The translations under genes were made by a program, and so were the position numbers. DNA of 64,000 bases from Thermomonas sp. XSG (lineage in GTDB: Bacteria; Pseudomonadota; Gammaproteobacteria; Xanthomonadales; Xanthomonadaceae): NCBI RefSeq assembly GCF_014678725.1, contig NZ_CP061497.1, positions 2,744,001 to 2,808,000 of the forward strand, written 5' to 3'. Under the pieces are notes generated by a model. That model was given only the letters and a program-made list of their open reading frames with translations. It was not told the DNA's origin and searched no databases. Position 1 is the stretch's first letter, and each line of letters begins with the position of its first letter. Positions 28,705-39,965 of the stretch are shown here, in pieces.

Positions 28705-28992
28705 ATGTCGAAATCCTTCCTGCCCATCGTCCTGCTGCTCGCGGCCGCCCCGGCCTGTGCCGGCAGTTTTGCTTCCAGCGCTTCTTCCGCTGGCTCGGCG
28801 ACCTCCGGCAGCATCTCCGGCGACGACAAGGTGGTGCTGCAGGCACGTGCGGATGCTGCAGCCTTCGTCGCCAGTGACGGCGGCATCCGCGGTGCGCGCC
28901 TGGAGGCGGCCCTGCGGCTGCTGCGTGAGCGCCGTGCCGATGCGCGCGCTGCCAGCGACATGCAGCTGGCGCAGGCCATCCTGGCCCGGTGA
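28705..28992 (+). CDS. Small exported DUF2388-family protein
   Basis: The 95-residue product has a signal peptide (MSKSFLPIVLLLAAAPACA), a Ser/Ala-rich start (SFASSASSAGSATSGS), then DDKVVLQARADAAAFVASDGGIRGARLEAALRLLR, closely matching the DUF2388 pattern known from pseudomonads and xanthomonads. Function unknown. Its TGA overlaps the GTG of the next gene, so the two are co-translated. Confidence 0.8.
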   Translation: MSKSFLPIVLLLAAAPACAGSFASSASSAGSATSGSISGDDKVVLQARADAAAFVASDGGIRGARLEAALRLLRERRADARAASDMQLAQAILAR

Positions 28993-30812
28993 GCCCGCGC
29001 CGCCTCTGGTGGCGGCTGCTGTCGGCGGCAGCGCTGGCCAGCATCACGCTGCCGGCTGCCGCCTCCCGCTTGCAGGTGGAGCCGCGCGGGCTGGATGCGG
29101 CGCAGCTGCAGGCAAGCCACGAGTTAGTGGAGGAGGTCGAAGCGCGCCTGCCGCCAGCCTGGCGCGCCGCTATACCCGCCGACCTGCAACTGCGCTGGCG
29201 CGATGACCTGCCGGCGCAGGTGCATGGCCGCAGCGTGGGCCTGCAGGTCAGCCTGCGTCGCGAACTGCTCGATGGTTGGATGGCGCGTTCGCCACGGGAG
29301 GGCGCCGCAGGTGCGGCCACGCGTGTGGCGCAGGCCGCGCTGATCCACGAGCTGGCGCATGTGCTGGACCGCGGGCCGGCGGGTGGACTGTCGCGCGATC
29401 CGCGCCTGCTCGACCTTGCCGGCTGGCAGCTGCGGCCGCTGCACTTCGGCCTGCGTAGCCAGCGCAACCCGTTCACCGACCGCAGCCCGGACCGCTACGA
29501 GCTGCAGGATCCCGGCGAGTTCGTCGCGGTCAACCTGGAATGGTTCCTACTGGACCCCGGATACGCCTGTCGGCGTCCGGCACTGGCGCGTTATTTCGCA
29601 GCCCGCTTCGATTGGCAGCCACCGTCGGCGGAGTGCGCGCGGGGGCTGGTATTCCTGCAGGCCGGGAAGGACGCAGCAACCACCGGCTTCGAACAGATCG
29701 ATCCGGCGCGCGTCTACGCCGTCGACTACCTGCTGGCCGAGGGCAACGGTGCGCCGATGAGCCGCTGGGGCCATGCCATGCTGCGTTTGGTGGTCTGCGC
29801 GCCCGGCCGCGTGCCGGGGCCGGACTGCAGGCTGGACCTGCAACACCACCGCGTGCTCAGCTTCCGCGCCTTCGTCGACGACGTGCAGATTTCCAGTTGG
29901 CGCGGATTGACCGGGCGCTATCCGTCGCGCCTGTTCCTGCTGCCGCTGGACCAGGTGATCGACGAATACACCCAGGTGGAGTTGCGCGGTCTGCGTTCGA
30001 TCCCGCTGGCGCTGCAGCCTGGCGACATCGCCGGCCTGCTGGAGCGCGCCGCCCGGCTGCACTGGAGCTACGACGGCCGCTATTACTTCATCGACAACAA
30101 CTGCGCGGTGGAAACCTGGCGGCTGCTGCGCGACGGCGTGCCGCGGCTGGCGGCGCTGCCGCTGCGCAGCATCACCCCGACCGGCCTGCTGCGGAAACTG
30201 GAGCGCAACGGGGTGGCCGATAGCGCGGTGCTGGACGACCGAGACGCGGCGCTGCGCAGCGGCTATTACTTCGAATCGGCGCAGGCGCGCTATCAGCAGA
30301 TGTTCGCGCTGGCCCGTCAGCAGCTCGCCTTGCCGCAGGTGGGACTGGAAGAATGGCTGGCGCTGCCGGCGAAGCGCCGCAGCCCATGGCTGGGCCGGGG
30401 CGATCTGCGCGTGACGGCGGCGCTGCTGCTGCTGGAGGAGGCGGCGCAACGGCGGGCCGAATTGCGCGCGCGCGATGTGGCCAAGCGCCGGCTGCTGGCG
30501 CCGGGCGAGGGCAGCACGATGCACGACCAGCTGCGGCTGCTGCTGGCGGATGCCGGCTTGCTGCTGCGACCCGGTGCCTTGCAGGGTGGGGGTTACGGAT
30601 TGCCGCAGGGGGAGCGTGGTGCGCTGGAGGCGCAGGCGATGCGGTTGTCGGCCGCGGTGGGCGGCGAGTGGGCGCGCCTGCGGCAGCAGGCGCAGGCGGC
30701 GCTGCCGCAGGCGCAGCAGCGCGAGTTGCAGGCGATTGCCGACAATCTGTCCGCGCTTGGCGAACGCCTGCGCCGGCTCAATCACGAACAGGGTGGGCTG
30801 GAGCTGCGCTGA
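28989..30812 (+). CDS. Exported DUF4105-family protein with a HELAH zinc motif
   Basis: This 607-residue protein begins with GTG overlapping the DUF2388 gene. It has a signal peptide (RRLWWRLLSAAALASITLPAAA), an N-terminal region with the metalloprotease-like motif IHELAHVLDRG (about residue 118-128) and a central DUF4105 domain (AVDYLLAEGNGAPMSRWGHAMLRLV, then NNCAVETWRLLRDG). DUF4105 has been likened to lipoprotein-modifying or papain-like NlpC folds, with the conserved His and Cys visible here. The C-terminal 150 residues are Gln/Arg-rich and helical. A periplasmic hydrolase is plausible; the substrate is unknown. Confidence 0.75.
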   Translation: MSPRRLWWRLLSAAALASITLPAAASRLQVEPRGLDAAQLQASHELVEEVEARLPPAWRAAIPADLQLRWRDDLPAQVHGRSVGLQVSLRRELLDGWMARSPREGAAGAATRVAQAALIHELAHVLDRGPAGGLSRDPRLLDLAGWQLRPLHFGLRSQRNPFTDRSPDRYELQDPGEFVAVNLEWFLLDPGYACRRPALARYFAARFDWQPPSAECARGLVFLQAGKDAATTGFEQIDPARVYAVDYLLAEGNGAPMSRWGHAMLRLVVCAPGRVPGPDCRLDLQHHRVLSFRAFVDDVQISSWRGLTGRYPSRLFLLPLDQVIDEYTQVELRGLRSIPLALQPGDIAGLLERAARLHWSYDGRYYFIDNNCAVETWRLLRDGVPRLAALPLRSITPTGLLRKLERNGVADSAVLDDRDAALRSGYYFESAQARYQQMFALARQQLALPQVGLEEWLALPAKRRSPWLGRGDLRVTAALLLLEEAAQRRAELRARDVAKRRLLAPGEGSTMHDQLRLLLADAGLLLRPGALQGGGYGLPQGERGALEAQAMRLSAAVGGEWARLRQQAQAALPQAQQRELQAIADNLSALGERLRRLNHEQGGLELR

Positions 30813-30944
30813 TCCCATGTGGTTGCAGGCACGGCCGGGAAAGGTCCGCGAACTGCGCGTGTGGCGGGAATGATTCTCCTTCATGGCTATCCGGATTGGA
30901 AACCGCGGCCGCTTGTCGGAAACTCCGTCCCGGAGTCGCGGTGT

Positions 30945-30958
30945 TTGATGCCGGTCAA
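30945..30958 (+). promoter_or_regulatory. FNR/DNR-type box upstream of the HiPIP gene
   Basis: TTGAT-GCCG-GTCAA differs from the FNR/DNR consensus TTGAT-N4-ATCAA at one position. A GATGAT hexamer at 30981-30986 could be the -10 element; it implies transcription from about 30993 and places the box centre at -41.5, the class II activator position. A strong AGGAGG binding site follows before the ATG at 31016. Confidence 0.6.
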
Positions 30959-31015
30959 TATCCACGGATATGGCCTGGCCGATGATTCCCTTATTCCCCA
31001 AGGAGGCTTTCCACC

Positions 31016-31348
31016 ATGAACCAACATGATTCCGGCCGCCGTCGTTTCATCGGTTATGCGGCGCTGCTGGCGCTGGCGCCGCTGGCCGCAAAGGATGTCC
31101 TCGCGCAGGCGAAGGCGCCTGCGGGCGCGCTTCCGAAGCTGCCGCTAGATAATGCCCAGGCCAAGGCGCTGAACTACGTGGAAAGCACGAAGGGGCTGGC
31201 ACACAAGACCTTCAAGGCGGGCAGCGATTGCAGCAACTGCATGTTCTTCAAGGGCGCGGCGGGGCAGGCCTACGGCCCGTGCACGCTGTTCCCGCAGAAC
31301 AGCGTGGCGGCCAAGGGCTGGTGCAGCGCCTGGGCCAAGAAGGTCTGA
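31016..31348 (+). CDS. High-potential iron-sulfur protein (HiPIP)
   Basis: The 110-residue precursor has a twin-arginine signal (GRRRFIGYAALLALAPLAA) and a mature domain with four Cys at 72, 75, 89 and 103 in the HiPIP pattern C-x2-C-x13-C-x13-C (DCSNCMFF, GPCTLFP, GWCSAW). HiPIPs carry a 4Fe-4S cluster in the periplasm and pass electrons to oxidases, reaction centres or denitrification enzymes. The convergent neighbour is a cd1-type nitrite reductase, and both have FNR-like boxes, so this HiPIP is a likely donor to it. An AGGAGG site lies just before the ATG. Confidence 0.93.
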   Translation: MNQHDSGRRRFIGYAALLALAPLAAKDVLAQAKAPAGALPKLPLDNAQAKALNYVESTKGLAHKTFKAGSDCSNCMFFKGAAGQAYGPCTLFPQNSVAAKGWCSAWAKKV

Positions 31349-31381
31349 ACCCGGCATCGCCTGGCGCGATGGTTGCAACCG

Positions 31382-31410
31382 GCGGCGCCCGATGGGCGCC
31401 GCTTTCTTTT
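31382..31410 (+). terminator. Rho-independent terminator of the HiPIP gene
   Basis: A 9-bp stem GCGGCGCCC/GGGCGCCGC with a GAT loop is followed by TTTCTTTT. Confidence 0.85.
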
Positions 31411-31440
31411 CGTCCCGAGATCGGCGCCGGGCTGGCCATG

Positions 31441-31469
31441 AAAAACCCCGCCGGCAGCTGCCGGCGGGG
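31441..31469 (-). terminator. Rho-independent terminator of the nirS-like gene
   Basis: A 24-bp perfect palindrome (31446-31469, arms CCCCGCCGGC around AGCT) is followed on the minus strand by TTTTT. It lies 29 bases after the nirS-like stop. Confidence 0.85.
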
Positions 31470-31498
31470 CGGGGTAGTGCGGGTGGAGGCAATACGCC

Positions 31499-33685
<2,187 letters not shown>

Positions 33686-33709
33686 TCAGCCGGTTGCAGC
33701 CGGGCCGAT

Positions 33710-33723
33710 CTGATTCAAATCAA
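33710..33723. promoter_or_regulatory. FNR/DNR-type box shared by nirS-like and TonB receptor promoters
   Basis: CTGAT-TCAA-ATCAA matches TTGAT-N4-ATCAA at nine of ten positions. On the minus strand GAGAAT (33687-33682) is a possible -10, giving a start near 33675 and the box centre at -41.5. On the plus strand TAGAAT (33745-33750) gives a start near 33757 and the box at about -41. One site thus has class II spacing for both divergent genes. Confidence 0.7.
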
Positions 33724-33777
33724 ATTAAATCCGTCCTCCCGGCCTAGAATCCCGGGGTCCAATTGCAGCCCATTCTC

Positions 33778-35997
33778 ATGCGCGATTCCACAAGAAAAAC
33801 CCTCTGCGGGGCAATCGCGGTCGCGCTGTCGCCGCTGGCGCATGCGCAGTCCGCCGCGGTAATCCCCGCCGAGGACGGGATCCGCTGGCTGGGCCGGGTG
33901 GTGGTGGTGGCCAGCAAGGCAGCGGAACCCGCGGCGCAGGTGGTCGGCACGGTCAGCAGCTTGGACCGCGAAACCATCGAGCGCCGCCAGGTGCAGACCA
34001 TCGCCGATCTGGTCCGTTACGAGCCTGGCGTGGACGCATCGGGTGATGTTTCCCGGTTCGGCTGGCAGGGATTCTCCGTGCGTGGACTGGACGGCAACCG
34101 GGTAGGCATGGAAATCGACGGGGTGCCGCTGGCCGAGGGCTTCAGCGTGGGCCAGTTTGCCGCCGCCGGGCGCGACCTGGTGGATATCGCCGCGGTGCAG
34201 CGGGTGGAAATCCTGCGCGGCCCGGCGTCCACGCTGTACGGCAGCGATGCGCTGGCGGGGGTGGTGGCCTGGCGCACGCTGGATCCGCAGGACCTGCTGG
34301 ATCGCGTGGAGGGCCAGGCTTACCTCGGGGGGAGGCTGGGCTGGACCGGGCGCGATCGCGGCCGCCAGCTGTCGGTGTCGATGGCCGGCGGCAGCGGTGC
34401 ACTGCAGGGCATGCTGCTGCTGTCCCATCGCGAGGGCCATGAGGTGGAAAACGCGTCCACGAGCATGCCCGCCAATCCCGTGGACCAGTGGCGACGGAGC
34501 GCGCTGGCCAAGCTGGCATGGGATGGCGGCGTGCTGGGACGCTGGACCTTCGCGCTGGACGCCGCCCGCGGCCGCAGCGAAGTCGATATGCGCTCGTCAC
34601 GGTTTGGCCCGGGGCGCCTGGCGACCACCACCGAACTGCTGGGTGACGACCGTTTCGAGCGCGATCGCGCCAGCCTCAAGGGCGAGTGGACGCCTGATGC
34701 GGCCTGGCTGGAAGCGTCGGAGCTGCTGGTTTACGGGCAGCGCAACCGCAGCCTGCAGGACACCGCCCAGACCCGCCTGGCCGACCGCGCCACGCCGTTC
34801 CCGTCGCTGCGCGAGCGCCGCTTCGACCTGCGGCAGCGCAACACCGGGCTGAAGTGGCTGGGCCAGGCGCGTTCCGAGGCTGGCGTCTGGTCGCACTGGC
34901 ATGTGTTCGGGCTGGAGTACGCGCGCACCCGCTACAGCGGTTACCGCGACGGCCGCGAGATCAACCTGGCCACCGGCGCCAGCAGCAACGTGGTGCTGGG
35001 CGAACGGTTCCCGGTGCGCGATTTCCCCGAAAGCCGCAGCACCGAGTTGGGTGCGTTCTGGCAGGACGAGATCGGCATCGGCGAGACCTTCGCGGTGATC
35101 CCGGGACTGCGCTGGGAGCGCTACCGGCTGGACGCCGAGGCCGATGCGATGTTCCGTGAGGACTACCCGGACGTGGCCGTGGCCGATATCGCCCGCAGCG
35201 CGTGGACGCCGAAGCTGGGCCTGCGCTGGCGCAGCAGCGAACATTCGACCTGGTTCGCCCAGTACGCGCGCGGTTTCCGCGCGCCGCCGTTCGGTGACGT
35301 CAACATCGGCCTGTCGCTGACGCTGCTGAACTACGAAGTCCGCCCGAATCCCCAGCTGCGGCCGGAGCGCAGCCAAGGCCTGGAACTGGGCTGGCGCTGG
35401 GAAGGGCCGCGGCTGCAGGCGCAGCTGTCGGCCTATCGCAACCGCTACCGCGATCTCATCGAATCGCGTGCCAACCTGGGCATCGACCCGGTGACGCGCG
35501 CGCTGGTGTTCCAGTCGGTCAACCGCACGCGCGCATCCATCCATGGCGTCGAGGCCAGCCTGTCCTACAGCCCGGGCGCGACCAGCGACTGGGCGCTGCG
35601 CGCCGCCGCGGCCTGGGCGCACGGGCGCGACCAGGAACGCGATCGGCCGCTCAACAGCGTGGCGCCCGCAAGGCTCGTTCTTGGAGCGAGGTGGGAACCG
35701 CTTGAAGGTCGCTGGGGCGCGGAATTCGTGGCCACTGGCGTGGCCCGGCAGGGGCGCCTGGATACCAGTGCGGGCCCGCTGTTCCGCGCGCCCGGCCACG
35801 CCCTGCTGGATGCCTACGCGTGGTGGCGCTTCCGTCCCGGCATGCGTTTGGGTCTGGGGCTGCAGAACATTGCCGACCGCAGGTACTGGGACTGGACTTC
35901 GGTCCGCGGCATCGATCCGCTCGCCACCACGCCGCCGCTCGACTTCCACACGCGCCCGGGCCGCAACGTCAGCGTGACCCTCGGCATCGACTGGTAA
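33778..35997 (+). CDS. TonB-dependent outer membrane receptor, heme/hemoglobin receptor-like
   Basis: The 739-residue product has a signal peptide (LCGAIAVALSPLAHA), a plug domain (VQTIADLVRYEPGVDAS, FSVRGLDGNRVGMEIDGVPL, VEILRGPASTLYGSDALAG) and a 22-strand barrel ending LGIDW. The plug wording and the paired FRAPPF and NPQLRPERS motifs place it near the hemoglobin/transferrin/lactoferrin receptor family. The His that heme receptors usually have between FRAP and NPNL is not seen, so the ligand is uncertain. ATG at 33778 was chosen; a TTG lies 15 bases upstream. It diverges from the nirS-like gene and shares its FNR-type box. Confidence 0.88.
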   Translation: MRDSTRKTLCGAIAVALSPLAHAQSAAVIPAEDGIRWLGRVVVVASKAAEPAAQVVGTVSSLDRETIERRQVQTIADLVRYEPGVDASGDVSRFGWQGFSVRGLDGNRVGMEIDGVPLAEGFSVGQFAAAGRDLVDIAAVQRVEILRGPASTLYGSDALAGVVAWRTLDPQDLLDRVEGQAYLGGRLGWTGRDRGRQLSVSMAGGSGALQGMLLLSHREGHEVENASTSMPANPVDQWRRSALAKLAWDGGVLGRWTFALDAARGRSEVDMRSSRFGPGRLATTTELLGDDRFERDRASLKGEWTPDAAWLEASELLVYGQRNRSLQDTAQTRLADRATPFPSLRERRFDLRQRNTGLKWLGQARSEAGVWSHWHVFGLEYARTRYSGYRDGREINLATGASSNVVLGERFPVRDFPESRSTELGAFWQDEIGIGETFAVIPGLRWERYRLDAEADAMFREDYPDVAVADIARSAWTPKLGLRWRSSEHSTWFAQYARGFRAPPFGDVNIGLSLTLLNYEVRPNPQLRPERSQGLELGWRWEGPRLQAQLSAYRNRYRDLIESRANLGIDPVTRALVFQSVNRTRASIHGVEASLSYSPGATSDWALRAAAAWAHGRDQERDRPLNSVAPARLVLGARWEPLEGRWGAEFVATGVARQGRLDTSAGPLFRAPGHALLDAYAWWRFRPGMRLGLGLQNIADRRYWDWTSVRGIDPLATTPPLDFHTRPGRNVSVTLGIDW

Positions 35998-36069
35998 GCG
36001 GACCTTCCGCGTAGCGGAGAGAAAGAGCGGGCGCACCCGGCCGCACGCGCCAGTGACGACGCGCGCCGC

Positions 36070-36654
36070 TCAGCCGACGGCGAGGCGCGCGTCCAGCCGC
36101 GCGCGGATCGCCGGCCATTCCGGCGCGGTGATCGAGTACACGTGGGTATCGCGCAGGCTGCCGTCCTTGTGGCGGCGGTGCGCGCGCATGATGCCGTCGC
36201 GCTGCGCGCCCAGGCGCTCGATCGCCACCTGCGAACGCAGGTTCTGGTGGCTGGTGTGGAAATACACCGACTGTGCGCCCAGGGTATCGAAGGCATGGCC
36301 CAGCATCAGCCGCTTGCCCGCGGTGTTGACGTGGCTGCGCCAGACCGATGCCGCGTGGAAGGTGTAGCCGATCGCCAGCGTGGGCACCGACAGATCGATG
36401 TCGTAGAAGCGGGTGCTGCCCACCACGCGACCGCCGGCGACGATCGCGAACGGCAGCTGCCGGCCGGCGTCGCGCATCGCCAGCGCCTCTTCCACCCAGC
36501 CCGGGATGCCGTCGCGGGCGGGCACGTTGACGTAGTTGATCGCGCCGATGTCGCCATCGTCCACCGCGTCCTGCAGCGCCGCGATATGGTCGCGCGCCAG
36601 TGGTTCCAAGCGCACGCCGTGGGTGGAAAGGATGGCGGGGGCGGAGGCGGTCAT
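36070..36654 (-). CDS. GNAT N-acetyltransferase, RimJ/RimL-like
   Basis: The 194-residue product is a GNAT acetyltransferase of the RimJ/RimL branch: VRLEPLARDHIAAL at the start, VVGSTRFYDID, the acceptor-site segment IGYTFHAASVWRSHVNTAGKRLMLGHAF and a C-terminal [27 protein letters not shown]. Such proteins modify protein N-termini or small amines. It follows the EfpL gene after 76 bases on the same strand, but nothing ties it to translation beyond that. Confidence 0.85.
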   Translation of the reverse strand: MTASAPAILSTHGVRLEPLARDHIAALQDAVDDGDIGAINYVNVPARDGIPGWVEEALAMRDAGRQLPFAIVAGGRVVGSTRFYDIDLSVPTLAIGYTFHAASVWRSHVNTAGKRLMLGHAFDTLGAQSVYFHTSHQNLRSQVAIERLGAQRDGIMRAHRRHKDGSLRDTHVYSITAPEWPAIRARLDARLAVG

Positions 36655-36730
36655 GGGCTATGGTGGAGTTGCAGCTGCCCGCCGTGCGGCTGGAGACGCC
36701 GCTGCGGGCAGCCGCAGGCCTTGTGTTGGC

Positions 36731-37297
36731 TTACTCCGCGCGGCCGCCGAATTCGCCGGTGGTGGTGTTCACCCACACCTTTTCGCCGTTGCCGATGTAC
36801 TCCGGCACCATGATTTCCAGGCCGGTGGAGAGCTTGGCCGGCTTCGGTCGCTTGGTGGCGGTGCCGCCCTTGAGTTCCGGCGGGGTTTCGATGACTTCCA
36901 TCGCCACGCTCTGCGGCAGCTGCACGGCCACCGGCATGTCGTCGATGATCTGGATGTAGCAGCCACTGAGGTCGTCGACGATGTAGCCGGCGGCATCGCC
37001 AACGACGTCGGCGTCCAGCGTGTACGGGGTGTAGTCCTCGTCGTCGAGGAACACGAACGCGTCGCCGTCCTTGTACGAGTAGGTCACCTGCCGGCGCGAC
37101 AGCTCGACTTCCTTCAGCTCGTCGTCGCCGCCCACCGTGATGTCGAGCTTGCTGCCGCCGGGCACGCTGTACATGGTGAAGCGGAACTTGACGTTGCCGC
37201 CGCGGCCCTGCGGGCTGCTGCGCTCGATGTCGCGGATCTGGTAGACGGTGCCGTTGTGTTCGACGACGTTGCCCTTCTTGATGTCGTAAGCCTTCAT
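36731..37297 (-). CDS. efpL: Elongation factor P-like protein EfpL (YeiP)
   Basis: The 188-residue protein resembles E. coli YeiP/EfpL rather than [21 protein letters not shown] has the extended loop with Arg at the tip in place of the modified Lys of EF-P, and [32 protein letters not shown] and [22 protein letters not shown] follow its pattern. EfpL helps ribosomes pass polyproline and other stalling sequences without needing modification. ATG at 37297 overlaps the stop of the 100-residue membrane protein gene, itself overlapping the SDR gene. EF-P proper is not in the window. Confidence 0.9.
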   Translation of the reverse strand: MKAYDIKKGNVVEHNGTVYQIRDIERSSPQGRGGNVKFRFTMYSVPGGSKLDITVGGDDELKEVELSRRQVTYSYKDGDAFVFLDDEDYTPYTLDADVVGDAAGYIVDDLSGCYIQIIDDMPVAVQLPQSVAMEVIETPPELKGGTATKRPKPAKLSTGLEIMVPEYIGNGEKVWVNTTTGEFGGRAE

Positions 37298-37596
37298 GGG
37301 AGGTTCTTCTTCTGTTGTTGGAGCGCGTGGAAGATGCGTTCGTTGAAGGTCCAGGTGAGCAGACCCCAGATCAGGCCGCCGATGGCGCACAGCGGCACCG
37401 CGATGGCCAGCACCAGTGGGAGGCGAGGGTGCGACGGGCCAAGTTGCAGGGTCATGGCGATGGCCATGAATGCCAGCATCAGCCCGCCCCAGAAACCGAC
37501 ACCCTTGAGCAGCACGAAATGCCACATGCCGCGCGCGCGGATCGCGGGCCACTTGACCGCCGTCCAGCGTGCGGCGCGCGAACCGAAGTCGTTCAC
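37294..37596 (-). CDS. Small membrane protein of unknown function
   Basis: The 100-residue product starts with GTG at 37596, overlapping the SDR stop as GTGA, and ends overlapping the efpL ATG. It has two predicted membrane helices (about 28-48, [21 protein letters not shown], and 60-82, [21 protein letters not shown]) and a basic C-terminus (QQQKKNLP). I do not recognise a family. The overlaps on both sides argue that it is a real gene. Confidence 0.7.
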   Translation of the reverse strand: MNDFGSRAARWTAVKWPAIRARGMWHFVLLKGVGFWGGLMLAFMAIAMTLQLGPSHPRLPLVLAIAVPLCAIGGLIWGLLTWTFNERIFHALQQQKKNLP

Positions 37597-38363
37597 TTCG
37601 GCGCCAGCCGGGTGGCACCGTCGAGGCGGATGGTTTCGCCGTTGAGATAGGTGTTGGTGAGGATGTAGGCCACCAGGTCGGCGTACTCCTGCGGCTGGCC
37701 CAGGCGCGACGGGAACGGGATGGTGGCGGCCAGCGACTTCTGCACGTCCTCCGGCATGCCGTCGACCATCGGCGTCCAGAACACGCCCGGCGCCACGGTC
37801 ATCACTCGTATGCCGAAGCGGGCCAGTTCGCGCGCCATCGGCAGGGTCATGCCGACCACGCCGCCCTTCGAGGCGGAGTAGGCGGCCTGGCCGATCTGGC
37901 CCTCATAGGCGGCCACCGAGGCGGTGTTGACGATCACGCCGCGCTCGCCGTCGGCGTTCGCTTCGTTGTGCTGCATCAGGTCGGCGCAGGCCTTGGCCAC
38001 GTTGAAGCTGCCGACCAGGTTCACCATCACGGTGGTGGAGAAATGCGACAGCGTCATCGGCCCGGTCTTGCCCAGCACCCGGCCGGCGCCGAGGATGCCG
38101 GCGCAGTTGACGGCCGTGTTCAGGCCGCCCAGGAAATCCCTGGCGGCAGCGACGTTGGCGGCTACCTGTTCCTCGTTGCTGACGTCGGTCTTGAAGAAGC
38201 GGGCATTGGCTTCGCCCAGCTCGGCCACGGCAGCCGCGCCCTTGTCTTCGTTGACGTCGAACAGGGCGACCTTGCCGCCGTGGGCAACGAGGTGCCGGGC
38301 CACGGCGAAACCGAGGCCGGAAACGCCGCCGGTGATGACGGCGCGGGCGGATGCAAGCTGCAT
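37593..38363 (-). CDS. Short-chain dehydrogenase, 3-hydroxyacyl-CoA dehydrogenase type 2-like
   Basis: The 256-residue SDR has the cofactor motif ITGGVSGLG near residues 9-17 with [11 protein letters not shown] (acidic residue favouring NAD), [30 protein letters not shown] with the catalytic Ser, Tyr and Lys, and [10 protein letters not shown]. It is close in wording to HSD17B10-type enzymes that oxidise 3-hydroxy-2-methylacyl-CoA in isoleucine and fatty acid breakdown. Leucine-catabolic genes lie 1 kb upstream on the same strand. First gene of an operon with the 100-residue membrane protein and efpL. Confidence 0.87.
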   Translation of the reverse strand: MQLASARAVITGGVSGLGFAVARHLVAHGGKVALFDVNEDKGAAAVAELGEANARFFKTDVSNEEQVAANVAAARDFLGGLNTAVNCAGILGAGRVLGKTGPMTLSHFSTTVMVNLVGSFNVAKACADLMQHNEANADGERGVIVNTASVAAYEGQIGQAAYSASKGGVVGMTLPMARELARFGIRVMTVAPGVFWTPMVDGMPEDVQKSLAATIPFPSRLGQPQEYADLVAYILTNTYLNGETIRLDGATRLAPK

Positions 38364-38548
38364 GGGGAGTCCTGCGGGCGGGAAAGCGGGGATTTTAGCG
38401 GATGGCGGTGGCGCGGCGGGCACGTCGACGGCCGGTGCGGTGTCGCTCGCGGCTCAATGCGAACGTGCTGTTCGATATCGCCGACGCGGCACCGCACCGG
38501 CCGCCGACGCGCCGCTTCTCGCAGGCGATGGGGGCGCGCAAGAAGCCT

Positions 38549-39034
38549 CTAGAGATCCAGCAGGTAGAACCTGTTGCAGCCGCCGTGCCCGGTGGCGCCC
38601 ATCGGGCCGTCGATGCGGTGGAAGCCGCTGCGCTCGTACAGGCGCATGGCCGCATCCATGCCGGTGAGGGTTTCCAGGTAGCAGCGGGTGAAGCCGAAGC
38701 CGCGCGCGGCGTCCAGGCAGCGCGCCATCATCGCCGCCCCGGCGCCGCTGCCGCGGGCTTCCGGCAGGAAATACATCTTGCGCAGTTCGCAGACGTCGGC
38801 ACCGCCGCCGGCCAGCGGCGCCACGCCGGCACCACCGAGCACGCGGCCATCGCGTTCCAGCACGAAATAGGCGTGGCGCGGCGCGGCGTAGGCGCGGCTC
38901 ATCCAGTCCACTTCCGGGTCGCTGATGGCGAAGCCGCTGCCGGTGGCGCCGAATTCCGGCATCACCGTGCGGATGACGGCGGCCATCGCGGCATCGTCGT
39001 CGGCGAGGATGGGGCGGATCGAGAAATTGCTCAT
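38549..39034 (-). CDS. GNAT N-acetyltransferase
   Basis: The 161-residue product has the acetyl-CoA-binding motif A, LPEARGSGAGAAMMARCLDAARGFGF, followed by CYLETLTGMDAAMRLYERSGFHRIDGP, a standard single-domain GNAT. The N-terminus begins FSIRPILADDDAAMAAVIRTVMPEFG. It starts 30 bases after the HMG-CoA lyase stop and may be transcribed with it. Substrate unknown. Confidence 0.87.
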   Translation of the reverse strand: MSNFSIRPILADDDAAMAAVIRTVMPEFGATGSGFAISDPEVDWMSRAYAAPRHAYFVLERDGRVLGGAGVAPLAGGGADVCELRKMYFLPEARGSGAGAAMMARCLDAARGFGFTRCYLETLTGMDAAMRLYERSGFHRIDGPMGATGHGGCNRFYLLDL

Positions 39035-39064
39035 GCGTCGTTGCCCGGATTCAGGAGGTTCGGC

Positions 39065-39964
39065 TCAGGCCGCGCCCAGCGCGCGCCCGACCTTGCTGCC
39101 GGTGTCGCGGCCCAGCAGGCCGGCCAGCCAGCGTCCGGTCTCCGCCAGCAGCGGCAGGTCGATGCCGGTGTGAATGCCGAGGCCGTGCAGCATGTAGACC
39201 ACGTCCTCGCTGGCCACGTTGCCGCTGGCGCCCTTGGCGTAGGGGCAGCCCCCGGCGCCGGACACCGCGCTGTCGACGACCGCCACGCCTTCCTCCAGGC
39301 AGGCCAGCACGTTGGCCAGCGCCTGCCCGTAGGTGTCGTGGAAGTGTATGGCCAGCGCGGCCATCGGCACCTCGGTGGCCACCGTCTTCAGCATCGCCCG
39401 CGCCTTGGTGGGGGTGCCGATGCCGATGGTGTCGCCCAGCGAAACCTCGTAGCAACCCATGTCGTGCAGCGCGCGCGCCACCCGCACCACGTCGGCCAGC
39501 GGTACTTCGCCCTGGTACGGGCAGCCGAGCACGGTGGAGACATAGCCGCGCACCTTCACGCCATCGGCGCGGGCGCGCTCGAGCACAGGCGAGAAGCGCT
39601 GCAGCGATTCGTCAATGCCGGCATTGGTGTTCTTCAGGTTGAACGCTTCGGAGGCGGCGGTGAACACCGCAACTTCCTGCGCGCCGGCTGCGCGGGCGCG
39701 CTCATAGCCCTGTTCATTGGGCACCAGCACCGGATAGCTGATCCCCGGTGCGCGGGTGATGCCGGCCAGCACCTGTGCGGCATCCGCCATCTGCGGCACC
39801 CATTTCGGGCTGACGAAGGCGGTGGCCTCGATGCTGGCAAGGCCGGTCCTGGACAGCCGGTCGATCAACTCGATCTTGGCGGCGGTACCGATGTCGACCT
39901 TCTCGTTCTGCAGGCCGTCGCGCGGACCGACTTCGACGATGCGGACATCAACGGGCAAGGGCAT
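39065..39964 (-). CDS. liuE: Hydroxymethylglutaryl-CoA lyase
   Basis: This enzyme splits HMG-CoA into acetyl-CoA and acetoacetate, the last step of leucine catabolism. The 299-residue TIM-barrel protein has [12 protein letters not shown] near the N-terminus with catalytic Arg and Asp, [15 protein letters not shown] with metal-binding His, and the HMG-CoA lyase signature [24 protein letters not shown] with the catalytic Cys. It starts one base after a lipoprotein gene, in the order liuC, mccA, lipoprotein, lyase. Confidence 0.94.
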   Translation of the reverse strand: MPLPVDVRIVEVGPRDGLQNEKVDIGTAAKIELIDRLSRTGLASIEATAFVSPKWVPQMADAAQVLAGITRAPGISYPVLVPNEQGYERARAAGAQEVAVFTAASEAFNLKNTNAGIDESLQRFSPVLERARADGVKVRGYVSTVLGCPYQGEVPLADVVRVARALHDMGCYEVSLGDTIGIGTPTKARAMLKTVATEVPMAALAIHFHDTYGQALANVLACLEEGVAVVDSAVSGAGGCPYAKGASGNVASEDVVYMLHGLGIHTGIDLPLLAETGRWLAGLLGRDTGSKVGRALGAA

Positions 39965-39965
39965 G

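Noticed and set aside
30819-31019. A 66-codon frame between the DUF4105 gene and HiPIP
   Set aside because: It covers the FNR-type box and promoter region, has no binding site and no protein features.
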